Shown piece by piece: positions 1 through 7,885 of a stretch of 64,000 bases of DNA; the first letter of the stretch is position 1, and each line of letters begins with the position of its first letter. The notes below the pieces were generated by a model. That model had not been told where the DNA came from. It ran no database searches and saw only the letters and a program-made list of their open reading frames with translations. The DNA is from Leptospira montravelensis (GTDB taxonomy: Bacteria > Spirochaetota > Leptospiria > Leptospirales > Leptospiraceae), in NCBI RefSeq assembly GCF_004770045.1, contig NZ_RQFO01000011.1:1-64000 (forward strand), given 5' to 3'. Made by a program: the position numbers and the translations under genes.

Positions 1-469
1 AGGTGATTTAACGGCGGTTCGTGGGGTCGCAGGGGTTCTGACTTTTTTATTTTTAGTTGTATTTGCCATTCGCACTTTTTCCAAAAAATCAACTTCCTCC
101 TTTGGATCATTACCGCAAGGGATTCGTAAGTTTTTGGAAACCATTCGCTCCCGATTTAGTAAAAATGGACTTGGGTTTGGTATTGGAATGGTTAGCGCCC
201 TACTGCCTTGTGGAGTTTTGTATCCGGCTTATGCGGCCTCATTTGCTACAGGTACACTTCTAAACGGTGGACTTGTGATGTTTTTCTTTTATTTAGGAAC
301 CGTACCTGCGTTAACAGGTCTTGGATGGATTGTCAGAAAATGGAGAGATAAAATCCCTACAAAATGGATCCCTGCTTTCGGAACGATTGTGATTTTAACT
401 TCTTTAAGTTTTTTACTCTACCGTCTTTTTTTCCACAGCCACGGAGAGTCTTGCGATCATTTATTATAA
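1..469 (+). CDS. TauE/SafE (DsbD_2)-like membrane protein, 3' part
   Basis: This is the 3' part of a gene that begins before the window; the frame is open from base 2. The visible 155 residues hold at least three hydrophobic segments. They include GMVSALLPCGVLYPAY, the LLPCG-x-Y-x-A signature of the sulfite exporter TauE/SafE / cytochrome-biogenesis DsbD_2 group. The C-terminus (HSHGESCDHLL) is rich in His and Cys and could bind metal, which is an inference. In this family the proteins are polytopic inner-membrane transporters or helpers in metal or redox handling; the substrate cannot be told here. It is convergent with the next gene. Confidence 0.7.
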   Translation, partial: GDLTAVRGVAGVLTFLFLVVFAIRTFSKKSTSSFGSLPQGIRKFLETIRSRFSKNGLGFGIGMVSALLPCGVLYPAYAASFATGTLLNGGLVMFFFYLGTVPALTGLGWIVRKWRDKIPTKWIPAFGTIVILTSLSFLLYRLFFHSHGESCDHLL

Positions 470-542
470 TCAGTTTGTTATTCTGCCTTTCAATCACCAA
501 ACTAAAGTTTAGCGGAAATCAAAGAACCTAGTCTTTTAAAAA

Positions 543-872
543 TCAAAAACCTCTTCCTCTAAAGTATTTTTCTTTGAAGTGGCTAACCAAATCCTGATTA
601 ATTTTGGTATCATTGTTATTGCCAATCACGGCAATTAGTTTCTTTGCTATACTTCGATCATGGTTGACTAACCATCGTTTGTATTGTGCGTTCAGCTCCG
701 ATTCTCCCACAAGAATGACTTCTGTTGGAGATTGTAAGGTTTTTGTGATTTCTTCAAAATCCCAAACATCTGACTCCAGTGGTTTCTCCCAAGTTTTGGA
801 TTGCATTTGATCCGATTCAAACTTAATCATCTCGATTCGCTTCTTGTTGAGGTATAAGATACAGGCATTCAT
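543..872 (-). CDS. Hypothetical protein, eRF1-domain-3/host-attachment-like
   Basis: A 109-residue cytoplasmic protein with no signal peptide or membrane span. The middle (EVILVGESELNAQYKRWL) and the end (a basic stretch leading to FKEKYF) resemble the short 'translational machinery'/host-attachment proteins with the fold of eRF1 domain 3, which usually have an ILLVGPG-like strand and end near A-R-x-Y-F. That is a pattern-based inference; no function is known. The start is supported by a GGGAAGTG stretch upstream. It lies downstream of the ECF sigma module on the same strand, but about 100 bp separate them. Confidence 0.6.
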   Translation of the reverse strand: MNACILYLNKKRIEMIKFESDQMQSKTWEKPLESDVWDFEEITKTLQSPTEVILVGESELNAQYKRWLVNHDRSIAKKLIAVIGNNNDTKINQDLVSHFKEKYFRGRGF

Positions 873-975
873 ATTTTCACTTCCCTACATTCATTATGAC
901 GCATAGAAAAATAAAAACATACTATTTTTAAAAAAACCTCCTGTTCTGTTTCCTAATATTCAACATTGATAAATG

Positions 976-1239
976 TCAATCCATACTCAAACTTACAATT
1001 GATTCAGAACTTAACTCCTCTACAAGATAATGGACATTAGTTGATAATTCACTTGGTTCAAGAATGAACTCATTTAAAAAAACTAGAGAAAAAAGCAAAG
1101 AAGAGAACGTCAGAGCGACATAAACTTTTCTTTTTGTTTTTTCTGTTTGGACTCTGGCTTTTGTCCGTCTCACCATACGCAATTCAAAGTCAGAATCATT
1201 TAAAAGTTGTTCCCATTTTTTAGGATTCTTGGAATTCAT
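976..1239 (-). CDS. Small one-span membrane protein, candidate anti-sigma factor (CnrY-like)
   Basis: An 87-residue protein with a basic cytoplasmic N-terminal half (residues 1-38), one membrane span (about 39-60, VYVALTFSSLLFSLVFL) and a short periplasmic tail of about 27 residues. It overlaps the end of the ECF sigma gene by 20 bp, so the two are translationally coupled. The size and topology match CnrY/NccY-type anti-sigma factors, where a short cytoplasmic segment clamps the sigma factor and the tail contacts a periplasmic sensor. No sequence signature proves this. It is the third gene of the 2200-to-976 operon. Confidence 0.6.
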   Translation of the reverse strand: MNSKNPKKWEQLLNDSDFELRMVRRTKARVQTEKTKRKVYVALTFSSLLFSLVFLNEFILEPSELSTNVHYLVEELSSESIVSLSMD

Positions 1240-1744
1240 TTTTTCCTCCTGGTATATGTTTACGGATCCATTCTTTAGTGCGGAACAAACGTGACTTTAC
1301 TGTTCCCTGCCTAACTTCCAATTCTTTTGCAATTTCTTCCATTGTTTTACCTGACAAATAAAGTCGCAAAGTTTGACGATACACTTCAGGGATTTGTCCA
1401 AGCATAGACTCGACCCATTCTTCTTTTTCAAAAGAGGCCTCTTCCCTAACCCCAGACAACTGGACTTTGTTTTTGACCAAATACCTTCTTGCCTTTTCCT
1501 CTTCTCGTAATCGTTTTTCATTCATACGAAGGGCCTCGTTTCGGGCGATGGTGTAAATCCAAGTAGAGATTTTGGATCGACCATCAAAACCACCTTTTTC
1601 CAATGATTTAAAAACACGGAAATACACTTCTTGTACTACATCTTCTGTAGAATCATCAAAACGATCGATGAGGGTATCACCGACCGTTTTTAAAACCAAA
1701 TGTTTGGTTTCTTTGACTACTGTTTCGAAGTCAAATTCTGGCAT
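1220..1744 (-). CDS. ECF-family RNA polymerase sigma factor
   Basis: A 174-residue sigma-70-family factor of the extracytoplasmic-function type. Region 2 is at about residues 30-75 (DVVQEVYFRVFKSL, then KISTWIYTIARNEALR) and region 4 at about 115-165 (SGKTMEEIAKELEVRQGTVKSRL), a helix-turn-helix that reads the -35 element. No region 1.1 or 3 is present, as expected for ECF factors. The start is 3 bp after the stop of the CpxP/CnrX-like lipoprotein gene and the end overlaps the small membrane protein gene, so the three form one operon. It probably transcribes its own operon when the partner protein releases it; that is inferred from the family. Confidence 0.93.
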   Translation of the reverse strand: MPEFDFETVVKETKHLVLKTVGDTLIDRFDDSTEDVVQEVYFRVFKSLEKGGFDGRSKISTWIYTIARNEALRMNEKRLREEEKARRYLVKNKVQLSGVREEASFEKEEWVESMLGQIPEVYRQTLRLYLSGKTMEEIAKELEVRQGTVKSRLFRTKEWIRKHIPGGKNEFQES

Positions 1745-1747
1745 TGT

Positions 1748-2200
1748 TTACTCTTCCGGTGGTTGGTGACGACTTGCGAAACGCTCCACTAAATCAGCAA
1801 ACTTCTCCCTTTGGTCTGGCTTGAGTACTGCATGGAATTCAACGAGTTTTGACTGGAAAAACTTACGCATTTCTTGGTGGCGAGTTTCTCTTTCGATACT
1901 CATTTTATCCAATAACTTCGTATCAATTTTTTCTGCACGAATCTGCGTTGCCATTTCTTTCGCCCAGGATTCATGTTTCGGTTTCATTTCCTTGTGTTTG
2001 GCTATGAGTTCGGCTTTGATAGATTCTAATTTTGCTTTTTGCGTATCATCCAAATCTAGTTTTGATGTTAGTTTAGAAGCTACCCATTCAATTCTTTTTT
2101 CGAAATCTTTGTGTCCACGACAATTTCCAAAAGCAAATGCCATGACCGATACAAGACCTATCGTTGTTGCGATTTTTAAAACTTGTTTGAGAGAGATCAT
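1748..2200 (-). CDS. Spy/CpxP/CnrX-family periplasmic lipoprotein (heavy-metal sensor-like)
   Basis: A 150-residue exported protein. The signal peptide ends in AFGNC, a spirochaete-type lipobox, so a lipoprotein is likely. The mature part is all-helical and has the family's repeated pattern (LDLDDTQKAKLESIK at about 49-63, AVLKPDQREKFADLVERF at about 125-142). In the family the members are periplasmic chaperones (Spy/CpxP) or metal sensors (CnrX). Several His residues and the Cys are possible metal ligands. It leads the operon with the sigma factor and the one-span protein, which favours a sensor role. A good AAGGAAGG site precedes the start. Confidence 0.75.
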   Translation of the reverse strand: MISLKQVLKIATTIGLVSVMAFAFGNCRGHKDFEKRIEWVASKLTSKLDLDDTQKAKLESIKAELIAKHKEMKPKHESWAKEMATQIRAEKIDTKLLDKMSIERETRHQEMRKFFQSKLVEFHAVLKPDQREKFADLVERFASRHQPPEE

Positions 2201-2252
2201 AAAACCTTCCTTGTTTGTTTGGTGAATATGACCCGAAAGAATGAGGGAGAGT

Positions 2253-2290
2253 TCCCTACCTTCAAAAAAAGGTAGGGATTTTATTTTTTT
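2253..2290. terminator. Hairpin with T-run, possible terminator
   Basis: A 10-bp perfect inverted repeat (TCCCTACCTT ... AAGGTAGGGA, arms 2253-2262 and 2269-2278) followed on the + strand by TTTTATTTTTTT. It lies between the 3' end of the 2293-2673 gene and the start of the sigma operon, both on the minus strand. On the minus strand the T-run is in the loop rather than after the stem, so its action on that strand is uncertain. It may insulate the sigma operon. Confidence 0.45.
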
Positions 2291-2292
2291 AA

Positions 2293-2673
2293 TTAAAAAC
2301 TAGGGAACGGATCTCCTGTTAAGTATCCATCTGTTTTTAGGTCTTGGCAAGAAAGGATGTTTGCAATCGCAGAACCAAGTACAAAACCTTTAAATCCTTT
2401 GATATCAGAAACACACTGATCCACATCAGCTTTAACATAATATTTAGCAGAGTCAATACTTGCAATGTCAGCCGCAATTAAACTGTAAATAGAGATAAAA
2501 GGTCGACCAACCAAAATAGTTGAGTTGATTAGGTCTGTCTGGATTGCCGCATCGGTAATTCTAGAAGCAACTTCAGAACCCTTTTCACGATCGACCGTTG
2601 CTCCCACTGGATTTAAGACAAGACAATTGGTTAGCGAAAACGCTAAAGCAACAAACAGAATTTTTTTTAACAT
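2293..2673 (-). CDS. Leptospira-type small lipoprotein
   Basis: A 126-residue exported protein. It begins MLKKILFVALAFSLTNC, a short signal peptide with the lipobox LTNC, so it should be a lipoprotein with Cys17 as the first mature residue. The mature part has an invariant-looking, hydrophobic, Ser/Ala/Ile-rich middle and two further Cys residues that could pair. It resembles small lipoproteins annotated only in Leptospira, such as the TIGR04452 group; that link is from memory and unverified. The ATG at 2673 is preferred to an upstream in-frame start because of its GAAGGAAA ribosome site. Confidence 0.7.
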   Translation of the reverse strand: MLKKILFVALAFSLTNCLVLNPVGATVDREKGSEVASRITDAAIQTDLINSTILVGRPFISIYSLIAADIASIDSAKYYVKADVDQCVSDIKGFKGFVLGSAIANILSCQDLKTDGYLTGDPFPSF

Positions 2674-2765
2674 AAAAGTTTCCTTCGATAATGGTTTCAC
2701 CAAATCTAAATTCTATATACCTTTGGTTCAAGAAAAATCTATCCCAACTGTTAATTTAACAACGG

Positions 2766-3446
2766 TCAATCGCCAACGATAAATATCGTTAGATACCAAT
2801 TGTTTTTCTTTTTTTCAAAAAAAGCTCTGTAGTCAAGAGGACTACGTAAAAACCGATCACATACATAACCTGGTTTTCCTTGTGGTGTACATATTTTTTT
2901 CCAATTACAATTACTTTCTTTTTCGAGTCGTCTTCCATCCAAATCATCTGCCTCTGCTCTTACAATTTGGTAACTGAGTTGAGTGATTGACTTTGATTCT
3001 TTAGTAGCATCCTCTCTAACATTTACATTCTTTCCAATCACTAAATAATGAGTGAAAGGATCGTAGTCACCAGGGAAGGTTTCAAAAAAATAAGGAGCTA
3101 CCATTTGACCTTCATTATTTTGGCGAAAACCTAATTTGACAGTTTCTTCCATAAGTTCCCAAAAATTGGAAGAGGAAGGTTTTTCTGTTAGTTGGAATGA
3201 TTTTAAAAAATCTTTTTTCCCTGCTTCCCCACCAAAAGAAAAATGGATGTCTTTATCGATTACCTCTTCCAATGCTTTTCGATCTTTTGATTTTAGGATT
3301 TTTAAAAATTTTGTTTTGAATTCGTTAAAACTTTTATCTTTCGCAGAATGATCGATAGGTGTTAACGTTTTTGCAACAAAAGGTTCACAGGGCAAAAGAA
3401 CGGTCGGAATCAGAATAAAAAAAAGGACTGAATAGAATTTTAGCAT
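2766..3446 (-). CDS. Exported SH3-domain protein
   Basis: A protein of about 226 residues with an N-terminal signal peptide (MLKFYSVLFFILIPTVLLP, followed by a Cys that could also be a lipobox). A bacterial SH3 (SH3b) region lies in the C-terminal part (KNVNVREDATKESKSITQL, then a Cys-containing stretch ending CTPQGKPGYVCDRFL). SH3b domains bind peptidoglycan or peptides in the envelope. The ligand is unknown. The start at 3446 gives a clean signal peptide; an in-frame start at 3503 would overlap the neighbouring gene. The gene probably follows the 3822-3484 gene in one transcript. Confidence 0.7.
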   Translation of the reverse strand: MLKFYSVLFFILIPTVLLPCEPFVAKTLTPIDHSAKDKSFNEFKTKFLKILKSKDRKALEEVIDKDIHFSFGGEAGKKDFLKSFQLTEKPSSSNFWELMEETVKLGFRQNNEGQMVAPYFFETFPGDYDPFTHYLVIGKNVNVREDATKESKSITQLSYQIVRAEADDLDGRRLEKESNCNWKKICTPQGKPGYVCDRFLRSPLDYRAFFEKKKNNWYLTIFIVGD

Positions 3447-3483
3447 AAAACTTGCAAAAAAGTTACGCCGACAGGATAAAGAA

Positions 3484-3822
3484 TCAATTCTTTTTCTGTA
3501 CATTCACCGCAATAGTGCATTGTTTTGGGAAACCAAGATTTTCACGAATTTCTTCCAAGGAAAGTTTTTTCCGTTTGAGTTCGCAGACTTTCAAAAAAAG
3601 TTCGGCATACTCTTTATCTAGTTTTTCACCTTCTTCGTCCTCTTCGGTTAAAACGAGTTTGGCAATGTCGACACAAGATCTTTCTGAATCTGGCAATAAC
3701 TGAAAAATAGTTTTTACGGTCTCTTCTTTCTGTTTGCAAGAAACACTGGAGGGATGTTTTTCTTTTCCATATAAAGAAGTTAGGAAGAAAAACAAAAAGA
3801 TCAAAAATAGGTTTTTAGACAT
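3484..3822 (-). CDS. Small exported hypothetical protein
   Basis: An exported protein of about 112 residues with a strong signal peptide (MSKNLFLIFLFFFLTSLYG) and an acidic/basic helical mature region holding four Cys residues (SCKQ, RSCVD, VCELKRKK, KQCTI). This suggests a small disulphide-linked periplasmic protein. I do not recognise a family. The start at 3822 is chosen for the signal peptide and a GGAAGAAGA stretch upstream; longer in-frame versions would run into the divergent aspA gene. The 75 bp between the two starts must hold both promoters. Confidence 0.65.
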   Translation of the reverse strand: MSKNLFLIFLFFFLTSLYGKEKHPSSVSCKQKEETVKTIFQLLPDSERSCVDIAKLVLTEEDEEGEKLDKEYAELFLKVCELKRKKLSLEEIRENLGFPKQCTIAVNVQKKN

Positions 3823-3896
3823 TCGCAAGATAAATCTTCTTCCCATTTCCATTTGGTCGAGTATCTTTCGTCCTATCCTAGAGAAATTAAATACCG

Positions 3897-5300
3897 ATGA
3901 CAAAACCAACTCGAAAAGAACACGACCTTTTGGGGGAAAGAGACCTTCCCGCAGATGTTTATTGGGGAATCCATACCCTACGGGCATTAGAAAATTATCC
4001 CATCACAGGAAAAACGATTGGAACCTACCCGGATCTAGTAAGGGCACTTGCCTATATCAAAAAAGCTTCTGCTAAGACTAATTGGCAACTCGGTCAACTT
4101 TCAGCGGAAAAAACAAAAATAATTTCTGACGCTTGTGACCGGATTTTAAAGGGAGAGTTCCATTCTGAATTTGTAGTCGATGTCATCCAGGGTGGAGCCG
4201 GAACTTCCACGAATATGAATGCCAATGAGGTGATTACTAACATCGCTCTTGAAATGTCTGGCTTACCCAAAGGAGATTACTCCCACTTACACCCATTGAA
4301 TGATGTAAACATGTCCCAAAGTACAAATGATGTTTATCCTACTTCTATCAAAGTAGCTGCCGTCTTTGCTATCAAAAGTTTACTAAAAGCAATGGAAGAA
4401 CTCCAATTAGCCTTTCGCAAAAAATCAGAAGAGTTTAAAGATATTTTAAAAATTGGAAGAACTCAATTACAAGATGCAGTACCTATGACTCTCGGCCAAG
4501 AGTTTTCTACCTACGACGTTATGTTAGGTGAGGATATCAGCCGTTTAAAAGAAGCCACTTCTCTTATTGGTGAAATCAATTTAGGTGCTACAGCAATTGG
4601 TACGGGGATCAATACAGATATTCGTTATTCACAAATTGTGACCGAAATTTTAGCAAATGATACGGGACTAAGTTTAGTAGCGGCACCGAATTTAATCGAA
4701 GCCACTCAAGACACAGGAGCTTTTGTTCAGTTGTCAGGCATACTCAAACGAATTGCGACAAAGTTATCAAAAATATGTAATGATTTACGGCTTCTTTCCA
4801 GTGGACCTCAAGGTGGATTTAACGAAATTAATTTACCTGCTAAAGCCGCAGGTTCTTCCATTATGCCAGGAAAAGTGAATCCCATCATTCCAGAAGTGGT
4901 CAACCAAATTGCTTATGAAGTCATTGGAAACGATATCACTATCACAATGGCTGCCGAAGCGGGTCAACTCCAGTTAAACGCTTTTGAACCAATCATTGCT
5001 CATAGTCTTTTCAAAAGCATTGAGCACCTAACTGCTGGTTGTAAAACATTAGAAATCAATTGTATTAATGGAATCACTGCCAATAGGGAACTGTTAGAAT
5101 CACGTGTCAAAACTTCAGCAGGCCTCGCAACCGCTCTTAATCCATATATCGGATATGAAAATGCAACTCTTGTTGCCAAGAAGGCACTTTCTGAGAACCG
5201 TTCTGTTGAATCAATCGTTTTGGAACTGGGTTTATTAGAAGAAAAAAAATTAAAAGAAATCCTAAGACCTGAGATTCTCACATCACCACATACACTTTAA
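3897..5300 (+). CDS. aspA: Aspartate ammonia-lyase
   Basis: A 467-residue member of the aspartase/fumarase superfamily, which converts L-aspartate to fumarate and ammonia in the cytoplasm. The family signature loop GSSIMPGKVNP is at residues 319-329 and carries the catalytic Ser. The substrate-binding segments GTSTNMNANEV (102-112) and MSQSTNDVYPTS (139-150) are intact. The length is normal for AspA. Fumarase C is the main alternative, but the N-terminal part and loop context favour aspartase. The gene is divergent from a small exported gene and monocistronic as far as can be seen. Confidence 0.9.
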   Translation: MTKPTRKEHDLLGERDLPADVYWGIHTLRALENYPITGKTIGTYPDLVRALAYIKKASAKTNWQLGQLSAEKTKIISDACDRILKGEFHSEFVVDVIQGGAGTSTNMNANEVITNIALEMSGLPKGDYSHLHPLNDVNMSQSTNDVYPTSIKVAAVFAIKSLLKAMEELQLAFRKKSEEFKDILKIGRTQLQDAVPMTLGQEFSTYDVMLGEDISRLKEATSLIGEINLGATAIGTGINTDIRYSQIVTEILANDTGLSLVAAPNLIEATQDTGAFVQLSGILKRIATKLSKICNDLRLLSSGPQGGFNEINLPAKAAGSSIMPGKVNPIIPEVVNQIAYEVIGNDITITMAAEAGQLQLNAFEPIIAHSLFKSIEHLTAGCKTLEINCINGITANRELLESRVKTSAGLATALNPYIGYENATLVAKKALSENRSVESIVLELGLLEEKKLKEILRPEILTSPHTL

Positions 5301-5365
5301 ACGATGTTTATTTCTTGCTTTCTTTTTATTTTTTATAAAAATTCGCTCGGATCTCTCTGCAAATT

Positions 5366-5749
5366 ATGAAACATTTAAGTATGGTATACCTAGTGGAAGA
5401 TGATGTGATTACCACATTTCTCATCAAAACTCTGATGGAAAAATTCTCCTTTGCAGATGAAATTCAAGGTTTTCAGAATGGGGAAGATGCTCTGAATGCG
5501 CTCCTTGCAAGTTCCATTGATCCAGATATGTTATTTTTAGATTTGAATATGCCTGTCATGGATGGTTGGGAATTTTTAAAAGCAATTAGCAAACATCCAA
5601 AATACTCAAAACTTCCCATCTATATTTTAACCTCTTCTATCGATCCCACCGACAAAGCTCGTTCTGCAGAATTCCCGAATGTCAAAGGGTATCTTGTCAA
5701 ACCACTCTCCCTCAAAGATTTGCAGTCCATCAACCCAGAAGTTGGCTAA
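5366..5749 (+). CDS. Single-domain response regulator (CheY-like)
   Basis: A 127-residue stand-alone receiver domain. The acidic pair is E11-D12-D13, the phospho-acceptor is D59 (MLFLDLNMP), the switch Thr/Ser is at 89-90 (ILTSS) and the conserved Lys is K112 (GYLVKP). There is no output domain, so it must act by protein contact or phosphotransfer. No histidine kinase is adjacent, so its partner is unknown. The fold and residues are complete, so phosphorylation is expected. Confidence 0.92.
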   Translation: MKHLSMVYLVEDDVITTFLIKTLMEKFSFADEIQGFQNGEDALNALLASSIDPDMLFLDLNMPVMDGWEFLKAISKHPKYSKLPIYILTSSIDPTDKARSAEFPNVKGYLVKPLSLKDLQSINPEVG

Positions 5750-5800
5750 TGAGACATATTTTTTTCTTTAGTTTTTCCAAATACAGACGATCCTTAGGGT

Positions 5801-6436
5801 GTGAGACTTTCTGATATACCTTCTGTATCTTCTGTTTTGAACCGGATGGAATCCCTATCCAAACTTTCAGAAAATCCCAAATCCCTTGTCTCCTTTCCCG
5901 ATGTTCTTGAGAGGGAATGGAACCGTTCCCATCCAGAAATCCAACAAAAAGGACTGAATCCTAAGGAAAAGGCCGAGGGAATCACTCTCCCCTTCCCCGA
6001 AGAAGTTGGATTCAAATCCACCACCTCTCTCCAGGCAGATACGAAAACCAAACCAGATGATATTTTAGGAACAATTGAATCCATTGCCAAATCCCAAGGT
6101 ATGGACCCTAACTTAGTCAAGGCGATGGTAAAAGCAGAGTCTGGGTTCAAACCAAAGGCGGTGTCTCCGAAAGGCGCAATGGGACTTATGCAACTCATGC
6201 CGGAAACCGCTGAATCACTTGGAGTCAATGATCCATTTGATCCAGAGGAGAATATTGGCGGGGGAGTGAAATTTTTAAAAGGTCTTATGAAGGAATTCAA
6301 AGATCCAGAAAAAGCAATTGCCGCTTATAATGCTGGCCCTGGGGCTGTAAAACGTTACAAAGGGATTCCTCCTTATGAAGAAACTCAAAAGTACGTAAAC
6401 AAAGTGAAACGATATTATAAAGACTTTAGTTCGTAA
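5801..6436 (+). CDS. Lytic transglycosylase (SLT domain) protein
   Basis: A 211-residue protein with a C-terminal SLT/goose-lysozyme-like domain from about residue 90. The catalytic Glu is E113 (VKAESGF), followed by GLMQLMP (128-134) and AAYNAGP (174-180), the three standard motifs for cleavage of peptidoglycan with anhydromuropeptide formation. There is no clear signal peptide and the N-terminal 85 residues are low in structure, similar to flagellum- or secretion-associated lytic enzymes that pass through other export routes. The start is a GTG with only a TTAGGG stretch nearby, so the true start may be the ATG at 5846. Confidence 0.85.
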   Translation: MRLSDIPSVSSVLNRMESLSKLSENPKSLVSFPDVLEREWNRSHPEIQQKGLNPKEKAEGITLPFPEEVGFKSTTSLQADTKTKPDDILGTIESIAKSQGMDPNLVKAMVKAESGFKPKAVSPKGAMGLMQLMPETAESLGVNDPFDPEENIGGGVKFLKGLMKEFKDPEKAIAAYNAGPGAVKRYKGIPPYEETQKYVNKVKRYYKDFSS

Positions 6437-6452
6437 AACTTTTTATCCATTC

Positions 6453-7784
6453 TTAATAAAAAGTTAAATAACCAAATTTTTTCTGTAAACCAGTAGTATA
6501 TTTATCAAACGGGCGTTTGGTGGGAATCTCAGACCAAGCTTCATCTACTTTTTTCACAATAAAATTCAAACTTTTTTCGTTTCTAATTTTTTCTGTAGTG
6601 GCTCTTTGGATGAGAACATCATCTTCGCTAATTGGAACAATGGCAAATGCCCTTTGGTTTCTTCTAAATAAACCTGATTTTTGGACCAATTGGATGTCTT
6701 GGTTCCAAATTCCATCTACATACAAGAAAGATTTATCAGTTACCGTTTCCTCACGCATGTATTTTGTTTTAGTTCCTGTTTGGAAATAAAAAGCAAAAGA
6801 AAACTCTTTCGGCAAATAAATGGGATCCGATTTTAAAATCAGAGCCTGACCGAAGGCTTTGGTAAGATTTTTAGATTGGAGTTCCCAAGGTTCTTTGTCT
6901 GAAGCACTTAGATTTTTAAATATAAAATAAATGGAAACGGCAATGGATACAACGATGACTACAGATGCAGTAATGGTATTCAGTTCTTTTTCAGTTTTTA
7001 ATAAAACATGCCCAATTCCAAGCACCACAAGTGGCAATAAAATTAGAAGAGCCGAAGTATACCAAGTTTTGAATAAAAAACTAATGGAGTTTGGTCCAAA
7101 AAAATCTGCATAGGAAAAGTATATGAGAGAGAGAATAAAAAAACCTAAATACCCGAGTAAAAATAAAAACGGTACATTTTTCTTTTTATAAAACACTGAT
7201 GTCTTTTGGGCAGCTTTTCTAGATCCACGAATCCCAGTCAGAATCACAAAAAAAGTAAACCCTAGATAGAACATAATGAAACTAGAAAAGAAGGCAAGGA
7301 TGGTAAAGCTGGGAAAGATAAGCAAGTCTGTCATCTTCTCCAATCGGAATGTTAAAAAAACTAATAATAAAAATACAAGGCAAAGGGTTTCTGTAAAATA
7401 AGAAGTGGGAAATCCATAAGAAAAAGGTAAAAAAGCAGCCAGATAAACCAAAAGATAATGGTTACGTTTCCACTCTTCAGACCGAAGTAGTAACATAAAC
7501 AAATGTAGGAACAAACTATAAAAAAGACCAGCTAACACTAAAAAGGATGGAATATAATTCATCCCAAAGAGTTTTTTCCAGGCAACCACAAACCAAATCG
7601 CAAGTGGTTCCCGGGCGGAAATCAGTCCCCCCTCTTCCACAGCTGCCTTAATATTGGCCAAAAACTCCCACTCTGATTCCGAAGTAGGAAAAGGTCTAAA
7701 ATAAGAGAACAAAGCAAAGCCCAAACTTAAGAATAAGATGCTAAAAAAGAAAGGAAGTGGTGAAAAAGGTTTTGGGTCTCGCAT
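6453..7784 (-). CDS. Polytopic membrane protein, glycosyltransferase-like
   Basis: A 443-residue integral membrane protein with about nine hydrophobic segments between residues 10 and 290. These are followed by a soluble, mostly periplasmic C-terminal third of about 150 residues. The layout (many spans, then a folded tail) and an early loop with acidic residues (PTSESEWEFLANIKAA) are reminiscent of GT-C type membrane glycosyltransferases that use lipid-linked sugars, but no diagnostic motif was identified. It is convergent with the SLT gene and divergent from meaA. Function unassigned. Confidence 0.7.
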   Translation of the reverse strand: MRDPKPFSPLPFFFSILFLSLGFALFSYFRPFPTSESEWEFLANIKAAVEEGGLISAREPLAIWFVVAWKKLFGMNYIPSFLVLAGLFYSLFLHLFMLLLRSEEWKRNHYLLVYLAAFLPFSYGFPTSYFTETLCLVFLLLVFLTFRLEKMTDLLIFPSFTILAFFSSFIMFYLGFTFFVILTGIRGSRKAAQKTSVFYKKKNVPFLFLLGYLGFFILSLIYFSYADFFGPNSISFLFKTWYTSALLILLPLVVLGIGHVLLKTEKELNTITASVVIVVSIAVSIYFIFKNLSASDKEPWELQSKNLTKAFGQALILKSDPIYLPKEFSFAFYFQTGTKTKYMREETVTDKSFLYVDGIWNQDIQLVQKSGLFRRNQRAFAIVPISEDDVLIQRATTEKIRNEKSLNFIVKKVDEAWSEIPTKRPFDKYTTGLQKKFGYLTFY

Positions 7785-7885
7785 CTTGGAAAAGGCTCAA
7801 TTTGCCTAGTCCTGTATAAATTTTTAGGTGAAAATATTCCAGAAGATTTTCAATTATACATAGAATTTATAAAACGAGGCAAAGA

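Noticed and set aside
5794..6300. Minus-strand open frame opposite the lytic transglycosylase gene
   Set aside because: It is the antisense shadow of a gene with clear catalytic motifs; it has no ribosome site and a composition typical of reverse frames.
7785..7885. Cobalamin riboswitch before meaA
   Set aside because: Only about 100 bp are available and there is no B12-box-like sequence.
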